From assembly GCA_002431805.1 (NCBI GenBank), contig DJEE01000021.1:11926-17114 (forward strand): 5,189 nt of DNA, written 5' to 3'. Under the pieces are notes generated by a model that made no database searches, was not told the DNA's origin, and saw nothing but the letters and a program-made list of their open reading frames with translations. A program made the translations under genes and the position numbers. This DNA is from Eggerthellaceae bacterium UBA5906. Lineage in GTDB: Bacteria; Actinomycetota; Coriobacteriia; Coriobacteriales; Eggerthellaceae. This document shows, in pieces, positions 1 through 5,189 of this stretch (the stretch's first letter is position 1; every line of letters begins with the position of its first letter).

Positions 1-918
1 AGCACGACAACCGCCACACACACCTTTGAAGTCGCAGGTTCCGCACGCCCCTTTGTACGCTTGCGTGCGCAGTTTTTCGAACACGGGACTTTCGCGCCAA
101 ATCTCATCGAAAGGCTGTTTGCGCACGTCACCAGCGTTTTCGGTCATATATGCGCACGCGCGCACAATGCCTTCGCTGCCCACCACGCAATAGGTCAGGC
201 CCGCCAAGCAGCCGCGTGTATAGCGCGTCTCGACGCCAATCTGCTCGGCAATGCGCATGAACTGAGGGGCACACGTGGGCTTCACCTCGATACCGGCATC
301 GCGCCCGGCGCACAGAATGTCGGCAAGCAGCTGCTCGTTTTGCTCGATACCAAGGCTCTCATCCGCAATATCCTTGCCGCGACCCACGGGTACCAGGAAG
401 AACACCGAATGATTCACCGCGCCCAATTTCTTCGCGAAACGCGTGATGTCGCACACCTCGTCGCGGTTCCAATCCACCACGGTAGTGTGAATTTGAAACG
501 GAAGACCAACGCTTTTGCATGTCTCGATGCCTGCAAGCGTTGCAGCATGAGCACCGGGCACCCCGCGAAAACGATCATGCTTTTCCGCATCAAGACTATC
601 GATGCTGATGCCCATAGCGCATGCGCCGGCGTCCTTAAGCTTACGCGCAACATCAGGCGTAAGAAGCGTGCCGTTGCTGCCGAACACCGGACGCAAGCCG
701 CACGATGCCGCATGCGCGACCAAATCGAAAATATCATCGCGCATCAGCGGTTCGCCGCCGCTGAAAATCATGATTTTGAACCCCGCGCGCGCAATCTGCG
801 AGATCATCCCACGCGCTTCTTCGGTTGACAGCTCCCTGCTATCGCACTCGTCTGCATCTTGGTAGCAATGGGCGCATTTCAAGTTGCATCGGTTCGTGGC
901 CATCCACGATACGATCAT
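1..918 (-). CDS. Radical SAM/SPASM protein, AhbD/NirJ2-like (C-terminus cut by window edge)
   Basis: The first 306 codons of a radical SAM enzyme are visible; the 3' end lies beyond base 1. The start ATG (918-916) follows AAGGGGGAG. The [4Fe-4S]/SAM motif CxxxCxxC is at Cys11, Cys15 and Cys18, almost at the N-terminus, and SGGEP is at 53-57. A C-terminal auxiliary-cluster (SPASM/twitch) region has Cys216, Cys237, Cys255, and CGTC/CGGC with Cys292, 295, 301 and 304. The early SAM motif, the PTCAPQF segment and the CGGCRA ending resemble NirJ2/AhbD-type proteins. In that family AhbD decarboxylates Fe-coproporphyrin III to haem in the sirohaem pathway. The exact substrate here is inference; peptide-modifying SPASM enzymes share the fold. 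The protein should be cytosolic, as no signal peptide is seen. It lies 96 bp downstream of a MerR gene and has its own MerR-type promoter. Radical SAM/SPASM class is near certain; haem role is moderate. Confidence 0.9.
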   Translation of the reverse strand, partial: MIVSWMATNRCNLKCAHCYQDADECDSRELSTEEARGMISQIARAGFKIMIFSGGEPLMRDDIFDLVAHAASCGLRPVFGSNGTLLTPDVARKLKDAGACAMGISIDSLDAEKHDRFRGVPGAHAATLAGIETCKSVGLPFQIHTTVVDWNRDEVCDITRFAKKLGAVNHSVFFLVPVGRGKDIADESLGIEQNEQLLADILCAGRDAGIEVKPTCAPQFMRIAEQIGVETRYTRGCLAGLTYCVVGSEGIVRACAYMTENAGDVRKQPFDEIWRESPVFEKLRTQAYKGACGTCDFKGVCGGCRA

Positions 919-956
919 CGTCTCCCCCTTAGTATGCGAACGAACTTCGGGAAACG

Positions 957-987
957 ATGATAGCCAGCGACGTTGCGTCGCTGGCAA
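957..987 (-). promoter_or_regulatory. MerR-type promoter of the radical SAM/SPASM gene
   Basis: On the minus strand a -35 element TTGCCA (987-982, 5/6 to TTGACA) and a -10 element TATCAT (962-957, 5/6 to TATAAT) are separated by exactly 19 bp. That is longer than the usual 17 bp. MerR-family activators are known to act on such overlong spacers by twisting the DNA between the two elements. Transcription would begin near 950, leaving a leader of about 32 nt that contains the AAGGGGGAG ribosome binding site. The spacer is filled by a perfect dyad. The elements are seen in the sequence; promoter activity is inferred. Confidence 0.7.
963..985. promoter_or_regulatory. Perfect 10-bp dyad, predicted MerR operator
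   Basis: The arms GCCAGCGACG (963-972) and CGTCGCTGGC (976-985) flank a TTG centre and are exact inverted repeats. The central 11 bp, GACGTTGCGTC, match the merR-promoter dyad (GACGTTACGTC) except at one base. The dyad centre is 8 nt from the end of the -35 and 12 nt from the -10, the same geometry as at the merR promoter. It could double as a transcription terminator for merR. However, on the minus strand it is followed by TATCATCGTTT rather than a proper T-tract, so the operator reading is preferred. Confidence 0.65.
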
Positions 988-1014
988 TACAACAATCAGG
1001 GTAAATAGGGTAGC

Positions 1015-1770
1015 TTACACCTGCGCGTTGGCGCGAGAATAATCAAGCGCATCTTGCAAGAAGCTTAGCGTGCGGCGCTGAATGCCCGCATAGAAATCGC
1101 GTCCATACTGTTTTGGCCCTGAGCTGCGCTGATGCGCCAAACGTTTCAGACCGGCAAGCGCGTGAGGCATGCCGCCTAAGCTAGAAAAGCGAATAGCAAG
1201 CGCCTGGGCGCGTTCGTCGGTTACCAGAACGCCGTCATGCATCGCCTCGATGGTGTCGCCCATCAGTTGATGCCAACAAATCACCTCTTCACGCGATAAT
1301 TCCGGAACCGGATAGCCCTCAAGCGACTCCCCAGTAATGGCCGCCCACAGCATATCTTCACGGTCTTGCACACGGCCGACAGTGGCGGCAAGTTCGTTCC
1401 AGTCGGTGCGGCCGCCAGCCGCAAGATGCGACCGAAGGCCCTGCAAAACGTTCATATCCCGAAGGATTCTCGCACTCTCGCGTTCAAGCTCCTCTGCACG
1501 CCTGGTCAAGGCACCACCCAGCTCGGCATCGGTATCGCTGCCTTCGCTTTCCTGAATTTGAGCAAGGGAAAGCCCAAGGTATTTCAAGGTAATAATGCGA
1601 TTGAGCCGCTCTTCATCAGCTGGCGAGTACAGCCGAAGGTTTTGCTCGCCTTTGCACGTCGGATGCAGCAACCCACGTTGATCGTAATACTGGATAGTCC
1701 GAACAGTCACGCCTACGCGCGCGGCCAGCTCGCCAACCGTCATCAAGCCTTGGCTGTCCTCTTCGCCCAT
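1015..1770 (-). CDS. MerR-family transcriptional regulator
   Basis: This 251-residue protein has a MerR winged-helix DNA-binding domain at about 10-78: TVGELAARVGVTVRTIQYYD is the helix-turn-helix, RLYSPADEERL the wing, and LGLSLAQI the usual follow-on helix. A charged helix at about 83-118 should form the antiparallel dimerisation coiled coil. The C-terminal 130 residues form a helical region of the size seen in ligand-sensing MerR proteins such as TipA-type regulators. Only two cysteines occur (39 and 165), so the classic metal-thiolate sensor arrangement is absent and the ligand is probably organic; that is inference. The chosen ATG (1770-1768) follows GAGGGAG. An internal ATG at 1743-1741 also has a weak AAGG upstream and would still give a complete HTH. 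The protein probably regulates itself and the downstream radical SAM/SPASM gene, since matching dyads lie in both promoters. Confidence 0.93.
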   Translation of the reverse strand: MGEEDSQGLMTVGELAARVGVTVRTIQYYDQRGLLHPTCKGEQNLRLYSPADEERLNRIITLKYLGLSLAQIQESEGSDTDAELGGALTRRAEELERESARILRDMNVLQGLRSHLAAGGRTDWNELAATVGRVQDREDMLWAAITGESLEGYPVPELSREEVICWHQLMGDTIEAMHDGVLVTDERAQALAIRFSSLGGMPHALAGLKRLAHQRSSGPKQYGRDFYAGIQRRTLSFLQDALDYSRANAQV

Positions 1771-1815
1771 GTTCTCCCTCGTCCCGCGCAACAACGTATT
1801 TGCATCAACTAGCTT

Positions 1816-1846
1816 ACTTTGAGGGATGACGTTACGTCATCGTCAA
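1816..1846 (-). promoter_or_regulatory. Predicted merR promoter with 19-bp spacer
   Basis: On the minus strand a good -35, TTGACG (1846-1841), is followed 19 bp later by a poor -10, CAAAGT (1821-1816, 3/6 to consensus). A dyad fills the spacer. The leader to the chosen ATG would be about 38 nt and holds the GAGGGAG ribosome binding site. The -10 was placed by analogy with the second promoter, where the spacing is unambiguous. A different -10 one or two bases away cannot be excluded. A weak -10 with a long spacer is typical of promoters that need a MerR activator. Confidence 0.55.
1825..1841. promoter_or_regulatory. 8-bp dyad, predicted MerR autoregulatory operator
   Basis: The inverted repeat GATGACGT (1825-1832), one central base, ACGTCATC (1834-1841) is perfect and abuts the -35 of the merR promoter. 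Its core GACGTTACGTC recurs with one central change in the dyad before the radical SAM/SPASM gene at 963-985. MerR-family proteins commonly bind such dyads between -35 and -10 of their own promoters. The repeat is seen directly; binding by this regulator is inferred. Confidence 0.7.
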
Positions 1847-1907
1847 GCGACAAACATGCATATGCAGCAATTTTCTTGGAACGAACAAGGGCATAACTTC
1901 AAGTCAC

Positions 1908-3179
1908 TCACAGCTTGCGTATGCCCACTTCGCGCAAATATAGTTCGCCGTTTTCGCGTTGTTCGAACACGTTGGCGCTTTCGGCCAGCGAAATGCCGGG
2001 GCACGCCTGCTGCGCTTCGCTAACGCGCGCCAACGGAAATGCCGCGCTCGGGATTTCGCCATCGAACTCGCACGGCACGCCAGCTACTTGCGCCCAATCG
2101 CGCACTGCTGCGGCATCGCGACCGAACGCTTTCGCACACTTTAGCAAGCGGTCGCCCGCATCGGCCGAAAGCCACGGATAGTGCGCCTGCACGTTATCGT
2201 CGCAGGTGAACGCCTTGTTCTGCTGGTACACCTGCCCTGTGTTCTTGTTGTCCGAGCTGCAATAGTGCATGCCAAGCTGCAGGTCTTCGCGTGCAGCATA
2301 CTCCAACAACGCCAGCGCCTCCGCCTCACTGCCTGCCACGGGCACACCGCCACCGTACCAGTAGTCATACAAGTAATTGAACGGGCGTTTGCGCAGTTCA
2401 AAACCGCGCTTCTGAAACTCGCCGGCGTTGCACAGCGGAAAGCAGAACTCTAGCAAGTTAATACCGCGAACCCCTATGGCATCAATACGCGAGAGTATCG
2501 CCCGCATCTCGGAAAGCGTGCCGGGAATCACCGGCATTTCCGCCATCACATCGGGCAACGCCGCCACCGCTGCCGCCATGCGCTCAAACACCGGCGCGTT
2601 GATGTGCGCCATGTCTTCCGGTTTGACGCTGAAACGAATCTCATCAAGCCCCGCCGCCGCAAGCTGCGTCAAACACGCATCATCCAGCAAATCGCCGCAT
2701 GTGTACAACCGCACGTGCACGCCCGGGTACAGCTGCTTCGCGCGGCGCACGAATGCAATCACCTGCTCCTTATGCAAAAGCGGCTCGCCGCCGGTTATTG
2801 CCAAGCAATCAAATTGCGCGCCGGCTTTATAAGCGTTTTCAAGCTCGCTCACAATGTCGCGCTTGTGCGACAAGAAATACTCGTAGTGGTCCTGATTAGG
2901 ATTGAAGCAGAAATAACAGTGCCGCGTGCAGCGCAAATCAACGAAAAACGTGGCCGTGCGCTCGCCCGTGCGGCACGCCAAGCACGCAGGTGAAATCCAC
3001 CCGCGCCACAGCGACCCGCCCCCGTTTTCGCATCGGCATCCGCAAGCCGCGGCCGCCTGCTCACGACGGACGCGCGGGCACGATTCGGACGCCTCAAAGG
3101 GGATGCCGAATTCCGCAACCGCACTCTCGTAATCGCGTTCAACCTGGTCAAACGCCTGCGCGTACTCGTGAATATCCAC
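1908..3179 (-). CDS. Radical SAM protein linked to molybdoenzyme operon, function unknown
   Basis: This 423-residue cytosolic radical SAM enzyme starts at GTG (3179-3177), chosen because AAGGGGGA lies just upstream and because it leaves 22 bp after the chaperone gene. An upstream reading to 3317 would overlap that gene and adds only Leu/Met/Arg-rich sequence. The canonical cluster motif CTRHCYFC has Cys84, Cys88 and Cys91, and ITGGEP lies at 128-133. Before it sits a cysteine-rich lead-in: Cys34, CGCRC (46, 48, 50) and CLAC (66, 69), which could bind an additional metal or cluster. Further cysteines at 246, 250, 307, 326 and 348 lie in the C-terminal half, which includes the segment MHYCSSDNKNTGQVYQQNK. 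The core recalls pyruvate-formate-lyase-activase-like radical SAM proteins, but I cannot assign a substrate. Linkage to TorD and the molybdoenzyme suggests, without proof, a role in maturing that enzyme or acting in the same pathway. Confidence 0.88.
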   Translation of the reverse strand: MDIHEYAQAFDQVERDYESAVAEFGIPFEASESCPRVRREQAAAACGCRCENGGGSLWRGWISPACLACRTGERTATFFVDLRCTRHCYFCFNPNQDHYEYFLSHKRDIVSELENAYKAGAQFDCLAITGGEPLLHKEQVIAFVRRAKQLYPGVHVRLYTCGDLLDDACLTQLAAAGLDEIRFSVKPEDMAHINAPVFERMAAAVAALPDVMAEMPVIPGTLSEMRAILSRIDAIGVRGINLLEFCFPLCNAGEFQKRGFELRKRPFNYLYDYWYGGGVPVAGSEAEALALLEYAAREDLQLGMHYCSSDNKNTGQVYQQNKAFTCDDNVQAHYPWLSADAGDRLLKCAKAFGRDAAAVRDWAQVAGVPCEFDGEIPSAAFPLARVSEAQQACPGISLAESANVFEQRENGELYLREVGIRKL

Positions 3180-3182
3180 AAA

Positions 3183-3190
3183 TCCCCCTT
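3183..3190 (-). promoter_or_regulatory. Ribosome binding site that fixes the GTG start
   Basis: AAGGGGGA on the minus strand lies 3 nt before the GTG codon at 3179-3177. The same AAGGGGG core precedes the ferredoxin-subunit and radical SAM/SPASM genes in this window, so it is a locally favoured signal. It supports this GTG over any start further upstream. Confidence 0.7.
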
Positions 3191-3201
3191 GAAGCAAAAC
3201 G

Positions 3202-3960
3202 CTATTCGGCCGAAAGCTCCGCCGCCAGCTCCTTACTATAAGCAGCATCAACATGAGCAAAAGCCGCCATTGCACCCGCAAACGCAGCATAATACCCATG
3301 CGCATCATTAGCCGCAACCTTCTGAGCGAACACGTCCGCCCACGAAAGTACGTGCTGCTTCAGAAAACGCTGCTGCACACCAAACAACCGAACAACCTCG
3401 TCATCACGTCCATCGGCATAAGCTTCATACACATTTTGGCTAGTGACGCGCAAATAGTCCATCATGGCTGCAATATGATCATCGGGAAAATGCTTCTCGG
3501 CCTGTAGCTTATAACCCGCCTGATGGTAATAGGACCGAACATCAAGCGTGCTTGCTTGGAACAGCGCACCCTCTGTACCCGTATAGGGCGACTCCCATGT
3601 ATGAACATACGCATCACCCGGGATGTCAAACAAACGTGAATAGTCGCCACAAAGCGTTTCAATAAGCGAATCATCCACGCCGCGCTTCTCGATTTCGCCC
3701 AGCATGGCAAGTGCATCGCTTAGGCACTCCATCACATTGCGATCAAGCAGTCCCACGCATTCATGAGCCACACCAGATAACCCATCAAGCTCAGCAATCG
3801 CGCGAATGCACCGCAATGCATCAGCCATGTTTTCGTCCGTTGCCAGTTGTACGGTATTTGCAACGGGCTGCGTGCCGAACACCACATGCAGCGCGCCATA
3901 CGCATACGTGCGTCGCGCCAAGTACAGCGCAATCTCACTTTCGCGATTTTTATCAGTCAT
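3202..3960 (-). CDS. TorD/DmsD-family molybdoenzyme maturation chaperone
   Basis: This 252-residue, mostly helical protein has TorD-family features: DYSRLFDIPG at about 106-115, ESPY at 123-126, HFPDDHIAAMMDYL at 157-170, and FLKQHVLSWADVF at 199-211. The family binds the signal peptide or apo-form of DMSO-reductase-type catalytic subunits and holds them in the cytoplasm until the molybdopterin cofactor is inserted. Its client here is presumably the molybdoenzyme encoded two genes upstream. The ATG (3960-3958) follows AAGGGAG with a 5-nt gap. Reading further upstream to 4023 would start inside the terminator hairpin and is rejected. The gene lies downstream of a terminator after the ferredoxin-subunit gene and 22 bp before the radical SAM gene. 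It is probably expressed by read-through, as I see no convincing promoter in the gap. Confidence 0.92.
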   Translation of the reverse strand: MTDKNRESEIALYLARRTYAYGALHVVFGTQPVANTVQLATDENMADALRCIRAIAELDGLSGVAHECVGLLDRNVMECLSDALAMLGEIEKRGVDDSLIETLCGDYSRLFDIPGDAYVHTWESPYTGTEGALFQASTLDVRSYYHQAGYKLQAEKHFPDDHIAAMMDYLRVTSQNVYEAYADGRDDEVVRLFGVQQRFLKQHVLSWADVFAQKVAANDAHGYYAAFAGAMAAFAHVDAAYSKELAAELSAE

Positions 3961-3979
3961 GTCAGCTCCCTTGCAAACG

Positions 3980-3997
3980 CCGTGCATTGCCGCACGG
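3980..3997 (-). other. Small hairpin before the chaperone ribosome binding site
   Basis: CCGTGC (3980-3985) and GCACGG (3992-3997) form a 6-bp stem with a 6-nt loop, lying between the intrinsic terminator and the AAGGGAG site of the chaperone gene. It could protect the 5' end of processed or read-through mRNA, or pair alternatively with nearby sequence. It is short and may be coincidental. Confidence 0.3.
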
Positions 3998-4002
3998 TAG
4001 AT

Positions 4003-4034
4003 AAAAAGGCCGCCGCCAAACATGGACGGCGGCC
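4003..4034 (-). terminator. Intrinsic terminator between ferredoxin-subunit and chaperone genes
   Basis: On the minus strand GGCCGCCG (4034-4027), an 11-nt loop and CGGCGGCC (4015-4008) form a perfect 8-bp, all-GC stem followed at once by TTTTTAT (4007-4001). This is a textbook Rho-independent terminator, starting 7 bp after the stop codon of the ferredoxin-subunit gene. It should end most transcripts after the two structural genes and limit expression of the chaperone and radical SAM genes behind it. Confidence 0.85.
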
Positions 4035-4041
4035 CATAACA

Positions 4042-4620
4042 TTACCAGTTCAGCTCGCGGTAGTCCTTCTCAAATGCACAATCCTTGGCCTTGATCAGCA
4101 CGTTCGGATGCGTATCGTCAGGACTCGGCAGCACAGCAATACTGCCATTGTCCAAATCGGAGCCGTGCTTGCGGCGCAGCTCGTCCAAGTCGCCGAACTC
4201 CAGCGCACGGTTCGGGCAACCTGCAACGCATGCAGGCTCACCGCCTGCTTGACGCAGGCCGTAACAACCGTCGCACTTACCGGACACGCCCTTTTCAGGG
4301 AAATACTTCGGCTGACCATACGGGCAGCTCATCACGCACATGCGGCAACCGATGCACTTGCTTTGATCCTGGATAACCGTGCCGTCAGGCGCTTTGTAGA
4401 TGGCGCCCGTCGGGCAATTCTTCAGGCAAATAGGGTCTTCGCAGTGGTTGCAGCTAAACGTGTGGCTGTACGACTTCACCTCGGGGAACTGGCCCACGGT
4501 AAAGCTGTGCACCTCGCGATACAGTGTGCCGACCTCAAGACGGTTCTTGTCCTTGCACACGACCTGGCACGCGCGGCAGCCAATGCAACGCGTCATATCG
4601 AAGTAAAAACCAACAGTCAT
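4042..4620 (-). CDS. DmsB-like ferredoxin subunit with four [4Fe-4S] clusters
   Basis: This 192-residue electron-transfer subunit has sixteen cysteines in four motifs: 12/15/18/22, 57/60/65/69, 89/92/95/99 and 116/119/131/135. This is the pattern of the DmsB/NrfC/PsrB family, in which the subunit relays electrons between a quinol-oxidising partner and the molybdopterin catalytic subunit. MTVGFYFDMTRCIGCRACQV is a typical start for the family. One additional cysteine lies at 181. No Tat or Sec signal peptide is present; in this family export, when it occurs, is by hitch-hiking with the A subunit. The ATG (4620-4618) follows AAGGGGGAG, which overlaps the stop codon of the molybdoenzyme gene 11 bp upstream, so the two are co-transcribed. 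No membrane-anchor gene follows before the terminator. Confidence 0.95.
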   Translation of the reverse strand: MTVGFYFDMTRCIGCRACQVVCKDKNRLEVGTLYREVHSFTVGQFPEVKSYSHTFSCNHCEDPICLKNCPTGAIYKAPDGTVIQDQSKCIGCRMCVMSCPYGQPKYFPEKGVSGKCDGCYGLRQAGGEPACVAGCPNRALEFGDLDELRRKHGSDLDNGSIAVLPSPDDTHPNVLIKAKDCAFEKDYRELNW

Positions 4621-4631
4621 GATGCTCCCCC

Positions 4632-5189
4632 TTAGCCCACTTCGATGATGCGACGATCGGTGTAGCAGTCAGCCTCAAGCGCCGGGCCATCATATTTCTC
4701 GAAGTTGCAGTTATTGTTGTTGTAGCTGGTCACACCGCCACCGGAAATATCGTTGCCCGTCAAGAAGTTGTCGGCACCGCCTTCGTCAATGCCGGTCTTC
4801 TCGTTCACGCGCACCCATGAACCGTGCGGGATGCCCACTTCGCCGGGCATCATGTTCTCCATGCAGCACGCATGACGCAGCACCTCGCCGTACTTCGTCC
4901 ACACACGCACGGTATCGCCGTCTTTGATGCCCTTTGCCTCAGCATCGGAAGCGTTCAGGAACACCGGGTTCGCCCACGCCTCGCGCAGCCACGGGCAGTT
5001 ATCGAATACCGAGTGAGAACGACGGAAGTAATGCGGGTTGAACAGCAGGTATGGATACTCGCCCTTTTCGCCGCCAACCTTGCCGTCCTTGAACGTGGTC
5101 TCGTAGCCCAGTGTCGGCACGATGTACTCGGGATACGGCTTGTAGTCGTAATCACGCAGTCCAAAGCTGTTGAACAAATCAGCTTTTGC
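4632..5189 (-). CDS. DMSO-reductase-family molybdopterin oxidoreductase, C-terminal part
   Basis: The last 185 residues of a molybdopterin catalytic subunit are present; the N-terminus lies beyond the right edge. The segment is the molybdopterin-dinucleotide-binding C-terminal domain of the family. It includes FRRSHSVFDNCPWLREAW (about 55-72), NASDAEAKGIKDGDTVRVW (79-97), GEVGIPHGSW (116-125) and a terminal GGVTSYNNNNCN stretch. These match the conserved pattern in DmsA-like enzymes, which reduce S- or N-oxides or catalyse other two-electron reactions at a molybdenum bis-MGD centre. The substrate cannot be read from this domain, since the family spans DMSO, polysulfide, arsenate and catechol dehydroxylation chemistries. 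The presence of a Tat signal and an N-terminal [4Fe-4S] site cannot be judged here. The stop TAA is shared with the ribosome binding site of the next gene. The NNNN run before Cys161 is a minor oddity. Confidence 0.93.
   Translation of the reverse strand, partial: AKADLFNSFGLRDYDYKPYPEYIVPTLGYETTFKDGKVGGEKGEYPYLLFNPHYFRRSHSVFDNCPWLREAWANPVFLNASDAEAKGIKDGDTVRVWTKYGEVLRHACCMENMMPGEVGIPHGSWVRVNEKTGIDEGGADNFLTGNDISGGGVTSYNNNNCNFEKYDGPALEADCYTDRRIIEVG

Noticed and set aside
61..828. Open plus-strand frame of 255 codons
   Set aside because: It lies antisense to the radical SAM/SPASM gene, whose minus-strand product has clear conserved motifs; its Ala/His/Arg-rich sequence is typical of a shadow frame.
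1771..1794. TTG start for the MerR gene at 1794
   Set aside because: There is no good ribosome binding site for it, and the sequence between it and the ATG at 1770 contains the GAGGGAG used by that ATG.
1366..1812. Open plus-strand frame opposite the MerR gene
   Set aside because: It is the complement of a well-conserved MerR coding sequence and has no domain of its own.
1857..1866. 10-bp palindrome TGCATATGCA upstream of the merR -35
   Set aside because: It is short, has no second copy in the window and does not resemble the predicted operator core; it could be chance.
1847..1907. Terminator after the radical SAM gene
   Set aside because: Only a 4-bp CTTG/CAAG pairing is visible and it has no T-tract on the minus strand, so no terminator can be supported.
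3180..3317. N-terminal extension of the radical SAM protein to 3317
   Set aside because: It would overlap the chaperone coding sequence by over 100 bases and encodes a low-complexity Leu/Met/Arg stretch; the GTG at 3179 has a strong ribosome binding site.
3961..4023. Upstream start for the chaperone gene at 4023
   Set aside because: That start would lie in the loop of the terminator hairpin and translate through its T-tract; the ATG at 3960 has AAGGGAG at correct spacing.
3847..4635. Open plus-strand frame of 262 codons
   Set aside because: It is antisense to the ferredoxin-subunit gene, the terminator and the start of the chaperone gene, and shows no recognisable domain.

Overview
All credible genes in this window lie on the minus strand, so the biology reads from right to left. 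The DNA is moderately GC-rich, with strong AAGGGGG-type ribosome binding sites. It carries an anaerobic respiration locus (molybdoenzyme, four-cluster ferredoxin subunit, TorD-type chaperone) beside two radical SAM enzymes. That mix fits a strict anaerobe, and the gene style recalls Eggerthellaceae/Coriobacteriia. The taxonomic guess is inference only.

Right part (5189 to 1908, minus strand): the C-terminal 185 residues of a DMSO-reductase-family molybdopterin oxidoreductase are followed 11 bp later by a DmsB-like subunit with sixteen Cys in four cluster motifs. A strong intrinsic terminator comes next. Beyond it lie a TorD/DmsD-family chaperone and, 22 bp further on, a radical SAM protein with extra N-terminal cysteines. 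No DmsC/NrfD-type membrane anchor follows the B subunit. The likely picture is one operon in which A and B are made at a high level and partial read-through supplies the chaperone and the radical SAM protein.

Left part (1846 to 1, minus strand): a MerR-family regulator is followed by a radical SAM/SPASM protein that resembles the AhbD/NirJ2 haem-biosynthesis branch and runs off the left edge. The most notable signal is regulatory. Two dyads share the core GACGTTRCGTC, one in front of merR and one in front of the radical SAM/SPASM gene. Each sits inside a 19-bp promoter spacer at the same distance from the -35 and -10 elements. That is the classic architecture of a MerR-activated promoter. It predicts that the regulator controls both itself and the adjacent radical SAM/SPASM gene. 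The inducer is unknown.

There is no stretch over 300 bases without a gene. No tRNA, rRNA, CRISPR array, insertion sequence or plus-strand gene was supported.
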